This document shows, in pieces, positions 17,580 through 27,356 of a stretch of DNA of 64,000 nt. Numbering within the stretch: position 1 is the stretch's first letter; each line of letters begins with the position of its first letter. Position numbers and translations under genes: made by a program. A model generated the notes under the pieces. That model had not been told where the DNA came from. It saw only the letters and a program-made list of their open reading frames with translations, and did no database searches. The DNA comes from Kribbella pratensis (lineage in GTDB: Bacteria; Actinomycetota; Actinomycetes; Propionibacteriales; Kribbellaceae): contig NZ_SODP01000005.1 of assembly GCF_004365355.1 (NCBI RefSeq), positions 430,358-494,357 on the forward strand. Direction: 5' to 3'.

Positions 17580-18826
17580 GGCGTGAAGACGTTCCACCGC
17601 TGCTGTTCCAGGCCGCCGACGAACTCCCTGAGCCAGACCTGGCCGACGCGGCCTGGGCAGCCGGACTGAGGGTACGACGCCGTCGTCGGCGGGCTGTCCT
17701 GGTCAGTGTGCTGGTCGTGCTGGTCGCACTGCTCGTCGTCTCGATCACGATCGAGGTGGGCTCGAACGGCAATGCGGACATCACGCCTCCGGAGAGACTG
17801 CTCAACACCCCGCGCGACTACGTGGCACCGGCCGGTCAGATCGCCGGCATCGACTTCTGGCTGGCGCCCCCGCCCGGCAGCGAGCGGTTCCTCGACCGGC
17901 TCGAGACTCCGCTCGGTGACCGCCTGGAGCTACCCAGCAAGGTTCATTCCCTGGCCAAGCACAAGCTCGACCAGGTCGCCGCGGTGGTGCTCGCGAAGAA
18001 CGGCGATGTCTATGCGCCTTTGCTCCTCGGCCGCGACTCGTCGTGGTCGGAGGCAGCAGTGGGATTGGTTGCGGTCGACGGCCGGCCGCCGTTGAGCTCC
18101 GGTGCCGTGTCACCCGACGGCACAGTCGTTGCCTTCCCGCAGCCCGGTGAGATCGTTACCGTCAACGCCTCGACCGCTCAGATCTCGCAATATCGGTTGC
18201 CGGCCGGAGACTTCAGCAGCGTGTCCTGGCTGGACGACGCGCAGCGCATCCTCGTGAGCGGACCAGGCGTCGCCTATCGCGTGCTGGTCGGGGAGGGCGG
18301 CGACGGCGAGCGGCAGATTGCTCGCATCGAGGCCTCGAACGACCCGGAGGCGGTCACTGCGCCGTTCCGGATCGAGACCGGCTACGTGGAGCGCTACCAG
18401 GTCGGCGGCCAGTGGACGGAGGACAGCACGCTCACGCTGCCGGTCCAGTCGTGGGTGGGCCAGACGTTCTCGTCGGACGGCGGGGTGGCCAGGCTGTTCA
18501 TCGCGAACAAGCTGCCGCAGGTCAGGACGCTGGTCTCGCAGCCACAGGGTGTGGCTGCGGTCTCCACGTTCCGGGCGGCGCCCAGCCGGTTGCTGATGCT
18601 GGGTGAACCGTTCGCGGGCTCCGGCCAGACGCCGAGAGAGGGAGGCGACCCCGCCTACGTGCGTCAGCCCGGCTGTTGCTCAGTACTGGGCTGGTACGAC
18701 CACGACAACGTGCTGGTCCAGGTCCGAGGCTGGGTCTTGGCCTGGGACCTGAACTCAGGACAGGTCCGGAGGGTCACCGAACTCGCGGTCGGCGAGCTGG
18801 CTCTCGGACCCGGTGTGCGGCCATGA
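17576..18826 (+). CDS. Membrane-anchored protein with extracytoplasmic domain, partner of the sigma-like gene
   Basis: A 416-residue protein with a short cytoplasmic N terminus (about 42 residues, ending with RVRRRRRR), one membrane helix (AVLVSVLVVLVALLVVSITIEVG, about 40-62), and a large outer domain of repeated beta-strand stretches (AVSPDGTVVAFPQPGEIVTV, VSWLDDAQRILVSG), reminiscent of a propeller. It overlaps the sigma-like gene by four bases. The layout suggests a membrane regulator of that protein, but no zinc-finger anti-sigma motif is visible. No named family is recognised. Its 3' end overlaps the convergent TetR gene by 72 bases. Confidence 0.65.
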   Translation: MRREDVPPLLFQAADELPEPDLADAAWAAGLRVRRRRRRAVLVSVLVVLVALLVVSITIEVGSNGNADITPPERLLNTPRDYVAPAGQIAGIDFWLAPPPGSERFLDRLETPLGDRLELPSKVHSLAKHKLDQVAAVVLAKNGDVYAPLLLGRDSSWSEAAVGLVAVDGRPPLSSGAVSPDGTVVAFPQPGEIVTVNASTAQISQYRLPAGDFSSVSWLDDAQRILVSGPGVAYRVLVGEGGDGERQIARIEASNDPEAVTAPFRIETGYVERYQVGGQWTEDSTLTLPVQSWVGQTFSSDGGVARLFIANKLPQVRTLVSQPQGVAAVSTFRAAPSRLLMLGEPFAGSGQTPREGGDPAYVRQPGCCSVLGWYDHDNVLVQVRGWVLAWDLNSGQVRRVTELAVGELALGPGVRP

Positions 18827-19432
18827 GCCGCTCCAGCCTTCCAGGATGGCCCGCAGAGTGACGTCGGCCAGGCGCTCGGCGTCCTCCGGCGGCGGCATCG
18901 GGCGTCCGGTCAGTGCCCGGACGACGAAGACACCGGCCATCCACTCCACCATCACCACCGGATCCGCGCTGTCGCGGACCCGTTCTCCCCGGGCTCTGGC
19001 CCGGTCGAGTGCGGCCTCGGTCAGCTCGATCCGCCGGTCCAGGACGTCCCGGTAGATCTGCGCGGACCGCGGGTCGCGGTTCGCCTCGGCGACTGCGAGG
19101 CGGATCAGTGCGAGTCCCCTTTCACTGTTGGCGAAGGCCAGTGCGGTCCGGTAGACCTCGAGCAGGTCGCCGGCGATCGAGCCGGTATCCGCATCTGGTA
19201 TTTCCATGTCGAACAGGTCGGCCATGGCGTCGTTGGCGAGCAGCTCCTTGCTGGCCCACCTGCGATAGATCGTCGCCTTGCCGACCCCCGCGGCTTCGGC
19301 AACGTCGTCAACCGTCATTCCGTCGAATCCCCGCTCCAGCAGCAGCTGAACGGCGTACCGGCGGATCCTCGGCTCTGCCTCCGGGTCCCGTGGTCTGCCG
19401 CGGCGCGGCCTCACCCCGTAGATCGGCTCCAT
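18755..19432 (-). CDS. TetR/AcrR family transcriptional regulator
   Basis: A 225-residue TetR regulator. The N-terminal helix-turn-helix runs IRRYAVQLLLERGFDGMTVDDVAEAAGVGKATIYRRWASKE in pieces (residues about 22-62); the remainder is the helical ligand/dimer domain. ATG 19432 was chosen because the 31 extra residues of the longer frame do not look like the family. It is convergent with the membrane protein gene, overlapping it by 72 bases, an unusually long overlap. Target genes and ligand are not evident; the divergent neighbour is amt, 270 bases away. Confidence 0.87.
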   Translation of the reverse strand: MEPIYGVRPRRGRPRDPEAEPRIRRYAVQLLLERGFDGMTVDDVAEAAGVGKATIYRRWASKELLANDAMADLFDMEIPDADTGSIAGDLLEVYRTALAFANSERGLALIRLAVAEANRDPRSAQIYRDVLDRRIELTEAALDRARARGERVRDSADPVVMVEWMAGVFVVRALTGRPMPPPEDAERLADVTLRAILEGWSGSWPHTGSESQLADREFGDPPDLS

Positions 19433-19556
19433 TTCTACGTCCCCAGCTCGGACGGGTGCAGTGGCGCGGCTGCTGGCCCGTGTGGTCCAGGCCAGAGTGC
19501 CACAAGTTGGCCGCCGGTGAGTCATGTCACCTCGATGTCACCTGGGAGCCCGCTTT

Positions 19557-19594
19557 GTCACATGCCTGAAACAAATGGACCGATCGGCTGAAAC
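19557..19594 (+). promoter_or_regulatory. GlnR box upstream of amt-glnB-glnD
   Basis: GTCAC-N6-GAAAC-N6-ACCGA-N6-GAAAC at 19557-19594 matches the actinobacterial GlnR consensus gTnAc-n6-GaAAc-n6 repeated twice, with exact six-base spacers throughout; only the second a-site is poor. It precedes the ammonium transporter, the best-known GlnR target in Streptomyces and mycobacteria. The operon is therefore expected to be activated by GlnR under nitrogen limitation. Confidence 0.8.
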
Positions 19595-19705
19595 GGCGCG
19601 CCGACACCGTGTGCGTTGTGGCCGAGCGGCGGGCTCCCCGGCGTTGTGGAGACCTCCCGACTGAGGACGCCGGCCACCCCCAGTTCGATGGAAGGGATGA
19701 CGTTG

Positions 19706-21381
<1,676 letters not shown>

Positions 21382-23640
21382 ATGGTGGACAGAGCAGAGC
21401 AGCGGCGCGTCCGTGCCGAGGAGGCCGACGCGCTGCTGTACCTGCTCCTCTCCAAGGCCTGCGACGCCCTCGGTGTGCCTACCGAGGGCGTCGCGCTGGT
21501 CGCGGTCGGCGGCTACGGCCGGGAGGAGCTGTCGCCGTACAGCGATCTCGACGTGATGCTCGTGCACGTCGAGGGGTACCCACGGGTGGACGAGCTGGCC
21601 GCACAGATCTGGTATCCGCTGTGGGACTCGCGGACCAAGCTGGACCACAGCGTGCGCACACTGGCCGAAGCACGCGAGGCTGCCGCGGCGGACGACCGGG
21701 TCGCGCTCGGTCTTCTGGACGCGCGCCACGTGGCCGGGGACTCACATCTGACGCTGCAGTTGCGGTCCGTGCTGATGGCGGACTGGCGTCGTACTGCGCG
21801 CTCCCGGCTGCCCGGACTGGCGCAGGCGTGTCGCGATCGCGCGTCCACGGTCGGAGAGGTCGCGCATCTCGCGGAGCCCGACTTGAAGGAGGCGTACGGC
21901 GGTTTGCGGGATGCCGTCGTACTGCGTGCGTTGGTGGCGTCCTGGCTGATCGACGTACCGCATCCGGTCGTGGAGCGGGCGCGGCGCGATCTGCTCGAGG
22001 TCCGCGACGTACTGCATGAGGTGGCCGGTCGGGCGACTGACCGGCTGGTGGCTGATCTCGCGGGTGAGGTGGCAGCTGGGCTCGGTCTGTCCGGACGGGA
22101 CGAGCTGCTGCGCCATGTGTACGCGACCGGCCGGACGCTCGCCCATGTGTGCGACGTGTCCTGGCGACGGGTCGAGAGCTTGATGACCAAGCCGCCGCGT
22201 TCCCGGCGCCGCCAACGGACCGGTGGGCCGCTGCTGCTCGCGCTGGACGAGGGAGTGGGCCAGCACGAGGGCGAGGTCGTGCTGATGCCGGACGCGCGAC
22301 CGGAGCGGGACCCTGTGCTCGGGCTGCGTGCTGCCGCGGTCGCTGCGGATCGTCAACTCGTGCTGTCTCCCGCTGTCTGTGCTCGGTTGGCCGCGTCGGC
22401 TGCTGACTTGCCGGTGCCGTGGCCGGGCGAGGCGCGCCGGTTGCTGTGCGCACTGCTCGGTGCGGGGAGCGGACTGCTTGAAGTGTGGGAGGCCTTGGAC
22501 CAGGCCGGGTATATCTCGCGCATCCTGCCCGAGTGGGACTCGGTGCGGTTCCGGCCGCCGCAATCGGCGATCCACCGGTTCACCGTCGACAGGCATCTGC
22601 TGGAGACGTGCGTCGAGGCGTCGGCGATGGTCCGCGACGTACGACGGCCTGACCTGTTGCTGGTCGCCGCACTGATTCATGACCTGGGCAAGGCGCTCGA
22701 CGGCGACCACAGCGTGACCGGTGCGGCCATCGCCGCGAAGGTTGCGCGGCGGATCGGGTTCAGCGAGGCGGACTCCGACACCATCGCCCTGCTCGTCCGG
22801 CAGCACCTGATGCTCGCGCAGGTCGCGACCCGGCGGGACCTCGACGACCCGATGACCGTGGACATGGTGGCCGGCATCGTTCGCAGTACCGAGACCCTGG
22901 ACCTGCTGGAAGCCTTGACGTACGCCGATGCGCGGGCGGCCGGTCCGGCTGCGTCGTCACCGTGGCGCATGCGACTGGTAGGCGAGCTGTGCCGCCGAGT
23001 GCGTGGTGAGCTGTCCGGTGGTGGCGAGGGCATGTGGACCGAGGCGCCACCCGTTCCGGTGCCGGTGCTGCACCAGGTGGTCGGTGTGGGCCGGCTCGGG
23101 CTCACAGTGTCCGACCACCACGGCGATCTGCGGATCAACGTCGCCGTACCCGATCAGGTCGGCACGCTGTCGACCGTGGCCGCCGTACTCGCAGTAGAGC
23201 GGCTGGCTGTGCGGTCCGCGGTCATCACGTCTGTTGAAGGACTCGGGATCTCACAGTGGACCGTTGCTGGGTCAGCGCCCGATCCGGTGCGGCTGCGGGA
23301 CAGGCTGGCCGTCGCGTTGCGGGACTCCAGCGACGTCGTACGCCGATTGGCTGCACGGGACTCATCTGCTGCACGTGTTGCCAGCAGAGTGGACCTGCTA
23401 CCGGAAGCGTCCGAGACCGCGACTGTCCTGCAGGTGCGAGCCCATGACCGTCCAGGACTGCTGTACGACGTCACTGCGGCTATCGCAGCCACTGGTGCTG
23501 ACATTCGCTCTGCCCACGTCAGCACGCTTGGTGCCGAGTGTGTCGACGTCTTCTACCTCACCGACCAGCACGGCGCCCCACTCGAACCTGAAGACGCACG
23601 AACGACGGCTAAGTCCGTCCTCGATCGGTTGACGTTCTAG
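21382..23640 (+). CDS. glnD: PII uridylyl/adenylyltransferase GlnD
   Basis: GlnD, 752 residues, modifies and demodifies PII according to nitrogen state. Domains in order: nucleotidyltransferase (GGYGREELSPYSDLDVML, with Gly-Gly and the DLD metal pair), a helical region, an HD phosphohydrolase domain (ALIHDLGKALDGDHS), and two ACT domains at about residues 570-640 and 675-750 (VRAHDRPGLLYDVT, LGAECVDVFYLTD). In actinobacteria it adenylylates PII. It starts on the base after the glnB stop and is the last gene of the operon. Confidence 0.93.
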   Translation: MVDRAEQRRVRAEEADALLYLLLSKACDALGVPTEGVALVAVGGYGREELSPYSDLDVMLVHVEGYPRVDELAAQIWYPLWDSRTKLDHSVRTLAEAREAAAADDRVALGLLDARHVAGDSHLTLQLRSVLMADWRRTARSRLPGLAQACRDRASTVGEVAHLAEPDLKEAYGGLRDAVVLRALVASWLIDVPHPVVERARRDLLEVRDVLHEVAGRATDRLVADLAGEVAAGLGLSGRDELLRHVYATGRTLAHVCDVSWRRVESLMTKPPRSRRRQRTGGPLLLALDEGVGQHEGEVVLMPDARPERDPVLGLRAAAVAADRQLVLSPAVCARLAASAADLPVPWPGEARRLLCALLGAGSGLLEVWEALDQAGYISRILPEWDSVRFRPPQSAIHRFTVDRHLLETCVEASAMVRDVRRPDLLLVAALIHDLGKALDGDHSVTGAAIAAKVARRIGFSEADSDTIALLVRQHLMLAQVATRRDLDDPMTVDMVAGIVRSTETLDLLEALTYADARAAGPAASSPWRMRLVGELCRRVRGELSGGGEGMWTEAPPVPVPVLHQVVGVGRLGLTVSDHHGDLRINVAVPDQVGTLSTVAAVLAVERLAVRSAVITSVEGLGISQWTVAGSAPDPVRLRDRLAVALRDSSDVVRRLAARDSSAARVASRVDLLPEASETATVLQVRAHDRPGLLYDVTAAIAATGADIRSAHVSTLGAECVDVFYLTDQHGAPLEPEDARTTAKSVLDRLTF

Positions 23641-23650
23641 TCTCAGCGCT

Positions 23651-24706
23651 GTGCATGTCGTAGAGGCTTTACAGCGCCAAGCCGTCGCCTGCGAGGACCT
23701 CGGGTCGCCGATGTACGCCGAGCTGCTCCGGCTGCTCGTGGACGACTACGAGGTCGGTGGCGTGTCCGTCGAAGTACTGCAGGGGTACGAGGACCGTTCG
23801 TTCGGTGAGGCGATCGGCTTGCGGTTGTTGGGCGCCGTACACGGTCTGGTGCTGTCCGGTACGGCGCCTGAGCTCGCGGCGTTCTACCCGAGTGTGGGTG
23901 GCGCGTGGGACCCGGTCCTCGGTTGGGAGGCGTTCGAGCAGTTGCTGCAGTCGCGGGTGGGGGAGGTGCGATCGCTGCTGACCCAGCCGCCACAGACGAA
24001 CGAGGTAGGTCGGTCGGCCTCCTTGTACGGCGGTCTGCTGCAGCTGGTCGAAGCGGTGCCGTTGCCGGTGCGGTTGTTCGAGATCGGCGCGTCGGCGGGA
24101 CTGAACCTCCGGGCGGATCGGTACCGGTACCTCGCGGACGGGACGTCGTACGGGCCGGAGGACAGCCCGGTGGTGTTCTCGTCGGCCTGGTCGGGACAGG
24201 TGCCTGCTGCGGACCTGCGGATCGTTGAACGCGTGGGGTGCGACATCGCCCCGGTCAACCCGCTGACGCCCGACGGTGCGTTGAGGCTGACGTCGTACGT
24301 CTGGCCGGACATGACGGAGCGTTTGGAGCGGTTGCGGGGTGCGTTGAAGGTCGCGCGGGAGGTGCCGGCCGACGTACGCCCGGAGAACGCCGTCTCGTTC
24401 CTGCGCGCGCTGGAGCTGTCCGAGGGCCATGTGACGGTCGTGTGGCACTCGATCATGTGGCAGTACCTTCGCCGCGTTGACCGGGCCGCGCTGGAGGAGC
24501 GCCTCGAGGAGCTAGGTGCTCAAGCGACCGAATCGACACCGCTGGCCCACCTCAGCCTCGAGCCGCACCACGTGATCAGCCACGACCGAGGCGCGGACGG
24601 CTGGGAGTACCGAATCGACCTGCAGATCTGGCCCGACGGCTCCCGGCGAACCCTTGGCACGGCCGCGCCGCACGGCCAGGAGCTCCGGTGGACACCTACG
24701 GAGTGA
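23651..24706 (+). CDS. DUF2332 family protein
   Basis: A 351-residue protein of the DUF2332 family, starting at GTG. The N terminus (ALQRQAVACEDLGSPMYAELLRLL), PVRLFEIGASAGLNLRADRYRY (a Rossmann-type GASAGLNL loop) and the histidine-rich VTVVWHSIMWQYL are the family's conserved blocks. The loop suggests a methyltransferase-like fold, but no reaction is established. It is 10 bases after glnD, and its stop overlaps the convergent arginase-family gene by 11 bases. Confidence 0.8.
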   Translation: MHVVEALQRQAVACEDLGSPMYAELLRLLVDDYEVGGVSVEVLQGYEDRSFGEAIGLRLLGAVHGLVLSGTAPELAAFYPSVGGAWDPVLGWEAFEQLLQSRVGEVRSLLTQPPQTNEVGRSASLYGGLLQLVEAVPLPVRLFEIGASAGLNLRADRYRYLADGTSYGPEDSPVVFSSAWSGQVPAADLRIVERVGCDIAPVNPLTPDGALRLTSYVWPDMTERLERLRGALKVAREVPADVRPENAVSFLRALELSEGHVTVVWHSIMWQYLRRVDRAALEERLEELGAQATESTPLAHLSLEPHHVISHDRGADGWEYRIDLQIWPDGSRRTLGTAAPHGQELRWTPTE

Positions 24707-25580
24707 GGGCCGCGACCAAGGTGTCGGTCAGCTCGGCCGCGTAGACGCCGTCCGGGTCGAGGTCCGGGTCGAAGATGCCGATGTCGATGCCCACACACTT
24801 CGGTGCGGCCAGCAGCGGGTGCAGGAGAGCTCGCAGCTGCTCGTGGTCGATCCCGCCCGGATCGGGGCTGTCGACCGCGGGCATGATCTCGGCGTCGAGG
24901 ATGTCCACGTCCAGGTGCACCCAGAACCCGTCCAGCTCGTCCCGCTCGAGATGCTCAAGCGTCCCGGCCGCCGCGGCGTTCACGTCCTGGGCGATCGTCA
25001 ACGCCGGCCACACCGGGATCCCGGCCTTCACCGCGTCTGCTGCGTACTCGTCGTCCTCGCGGATCCCGAGCAGCACCGCGTCGGCGTCTCGCGTGTACGG
25101 CCCGAGTCCTTCGAGATCGGTCAGATCGGCCTGCCCGCGTCCGGTGACCAACGCCAGCGCCTCACCGCCCGCGGCTCCGACGTACGGCGCGTTGTCGACC
25201 GTCCGGAAGTCCGAGTGCCCGTCCAGGTACACCACGCCGTACCGCCCGATCCGCTTCAATCCCAACGCCGGCCCGAGCAGATTGCTGCACTCGCCGCCCA
25301 GCAGCACGACGAACTTCCCCTGCTGCACAAAACCCGCGACCCGATCCGCCACCTTCACCGTGTACGCCGCCATCGCCTGCGCGTTGAACACCCCGTCGCC
25401 CGGCTTCCAATCCCCACGGTCGTACCGCGGCGGCGTCACACACCCACCGTCCTCCGCCCCGATCCGCCCCACGAAACCCTCGTCACGCAACGCCCCGGCA
25501 AGCTTGTAACACCCCGGCACAGCCCCCTCCACCGGTGGCCTCAACCCCAAGTTAGAAGGCCCATCCACCACAACCCGCAC
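24696..25580 (-). CDS. Arginase/agmatinase/formimidoylglutamase family protein
   Basis: A 294-residue ureohydrolase-family enzyme. Metal-binding blocks are LLGGECSN (usual GGDHS, the histidine replaced), VVYLDGHSDF (usual DAHxD) and HLDVDILDAEIMP (D-x-D). The altered first block argues against assigning arginase specifically; guanidino- or formimino-amide hydrolysis is the family reaction. GTG 25580 was chosen because AGGAG sits five bases upstream; a longer frame to 25640 lacks support. A nitrogen role would fit the preceding amt operon, but that is only context. Confidence 0.83.
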   Translation of the reverse strand: MRVVVDGPSNLGLRPPVEGAVPGCYKLAGALRDEGFVGRIGAEDGGCVTPPRYDRGDWKPGDGVFNAQAMAAYTVKVADRVAGFVQQGKFVVLLGGECSNLLGPALGLKRIGRYGVVYLDGHSDFRTVDNAPYVGAAGGEALALVTGRGQADLTDLEGLGPYTRDADAVLLGIREDDEYAADAVKAGIPVWPALTIAQDVNAAAAGTLEHLERDELDGFWVHLDVDILDAEIMPAVDSPDPGGIDHEQLRALLHPLLAAPKCVGIDIGIFDPDLDPDGVYAAELTDTLVAALTP

Positions 25581-25766
25581 ATCAACTCCTAACCTGTGAA
25601 CCCCAGACCACCGGTTAGATCCTCGACGCCCAGCTCCCACCTGTCAATCACCTACTACCCACCCGCGCACACTTCACCAGCCCGCACCACGCGGTCCCAT
25701 CCACGCCGGCGGCTCTGAAGCACCCGGAGCCGCCGAGGCACCCCGCGCCACCTACCTCCGCGCCGC

Positions 25767-26807
25767 CTACCCCCGCGCCGCCGACCCACCCCGCGGCATC
25801 GACGTACCCCGCCCTATCGCCGGCGCCCGAGCAACGGCGCCCCGCGACCCGTCCCCAAGCGCCGACCCCCGCCCCGCCGCCCCCGCAGCCGGCGCGACCC
25901 CATTCAAGAACCGAGCAGCCGCCACCTCCTTCACCTGCGTCGGCCCCTCCGACCCCACCTCCTGACGCGGTGCATCAGCCGGCGCCTCCCGGCCTACCTG
26001 TTGTTGCGGCACGTCGCCGCTTTCCGCACCCCGCGCCGGGTGCGGACCGCGACGCCGCATCTCGTCAACCTTCGCGTTGAGCCCCCGCCTGATCTCCTCG
26101 GCCACATGCTGCCCAGCCTCGGGTGACCGCCCCGCCAATGACTCCCACTGCGCATGCAACATCGTCTCGATCAACTCCCGCCGCACCGCCTGCCGATCCG
26201 CCCCCTCAGCCGGCGCGATCTCCTCCAGCCGATTCCGTACGACAGCCTCCGCCACCTGATCAAAATGCATCACCGCCGGCCCCTGACTGAGCCGATCGAT
26301 CAACTCCCGTCGGTCAATGCTCGCCCCCGACGCCTGCTGGATCAGACCATTCGCCGCCGCATACGCGCCGGACTGCTGCCGGTCGTCGAGCGTGAGACTC
26401 GGGTAGCCGGCCCTTCTGCTGAAGGCCTGGAGGTCCGTGGCAGCCCGAACCGCGGCCACACCGTCGTACAGCCCTCGTGACTGCGCCGTCCGGACAGCGT
26501 TGGTCTCGCCTGGTGCGTCCAGATCCATCCCGGCCTGAGTAGCCCGTGTCAGAACCGCGTGCAACGCGCGTGCCTGCAGCCGAGGGTTGGCCGTCGACTG
26601 TGTCGCCAGCCCTTCCCGCAGAAGCGGTTGATGGATCCCGATTGCACCGGTTTCCTGGTCGTAGCCGCCACTCCCGCTCGTCTCGTACAGCTCGCGGTTC
26701 CACCGGTCGACGCCGGTCGGCCGGAGTTGCCGCGCCAGTTCGTACAACCGCGCGAATTCGCGGTACGTCGGCGAGTTCTCGCGGACGCGCTCGGCGGACT
26801 CAGGCAT
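25767..26807 (-). CDS. Hypothetical protein with proline/alanine-rich C terminus
   Basis: A 346-residue protein of no family I can name. The N-terminal 220 residues are helical and include RWNRELYETSGSGGYDQETG, ARALHAVLTRATQAGMDLD and GPAVMHFDQVAEAVVRNRL. The order 'strand-like YDQETGAIGIHQPLL, then ALHAVLTRAT helix' recalls zincin-like enzymes in which HExxH would stand where HAVLT is found, so an inactive protease fold is one guess, with little weight. The last 120 residues are low-complexity, with Ala, Gly, Arg and Pro. It overlaps the upstream hypothetical by eight bases. Confidence 0.6.
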   Translation of the reverse strand: MPESAERVRENSPTYREFARLYELARQLRPTGVDRWNRELYETSGSGGYDQETGAIGIHQPLLREGLATQSTANPRLQARALHAVLTRATQAGMDLDAPGETNAVRTAQSRGLYDGVAAVRAATDLQAFSRRAGYPSLTLDDRQQSGAYAAANGLIQQASGASIDRRELIDRLSQGPAVMHFDQVAEAVVRNRLEEIAPAEGADRQAVRRELIETMLHAQWESLAGRSPEAGQHVAEEIRRGLNAKVDEMRRRGPHPARGAESGDVPQQQVGREAPADAPRQEVGSEGPTQVKEVAAARFLNGVAPAAGAAGRGSALGDGSRGAVARAPAIGRGTSMPRGGSAARG

Positions 26808-27249
26808 CGGAGGAGGGGAAGGGGGTTTCGGTCAGTGGGAACGCCGGGTTGCGGATCCAGTTCTCCATGGACTCGAGATCCTCCGTCATCGCCCGGATGT
26901 CCCACTCCTCGTCCGGCGACGCGCGATCGGCGAGCTCCCAGATCCGGCGGCGCCCGTCCGCCAGCATCGCGAGCTGTTCCTCCGTCGTCCCCTTCGGCGG
27001 ATAGACAGCGACATGGATCCGCACTGCTTCGTGGTACAGCTCGCTCCACTCGCGAGGTGGAGGCGGCGGCTCGGCGAGGTCGTTGATCAGGTGGCCCGTC
27101 CAGGTGCGGTCCTCTTCCGACGCGTCGGCCGGTACGAGCGCTCGCAGCTTGTCCTGTTCAGCTGCGAGGTCGGCAGGCTGAGCGCTGCGGTGCACCCGGT
27201 CGTACGCTCTGCCGAAGGCGTTGTTGAAGGCTGGGATGTCGAGGGGCAT
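26800..27249 (-). CDS. Hypothetical protein (149 aa)
   Basis: A small acidic soluble protein: MPLDIPAFNNAFGRAYDRVH, a central EPPPPPREWSELYHEAVRIHVA and the C-terminal SMENWIRNPAFPLTE. There are no membrane segments or cysteine motifs. It overlaps the next gene by eight bases, so the two are probably expressed together and may form a pair, for example effector and partner; this is inference only. ATG 27249 lacks a strong ribosome-binding site; an in-frame GTG lies three codons earlier. Confidence 0.6.
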   Translation of the reverse strand: MPLDIPAFNNAFGRAYDRVHRSAQPADLAAEQDKLRALVPADASEEDRTWTGHLINDLAEPPPPPREWSELYHEAVRIHVAVYPPKGTTEEQLAMLADGRRRIWELADRASPDEEWDIRAMTEDLESMENWIRNPAFPLTETPFPSSDA

Positions 27250-27356
27250 GGCGTTCACGGTAGCGAGAAAGAGTGCTTTGCCGCCGGAGTTATCCACAGG
27301 TTGCCGGGCCGGTAGACTCGGGGAGTTCATCGCTTCGACGAAACGGACTGTTTCTC

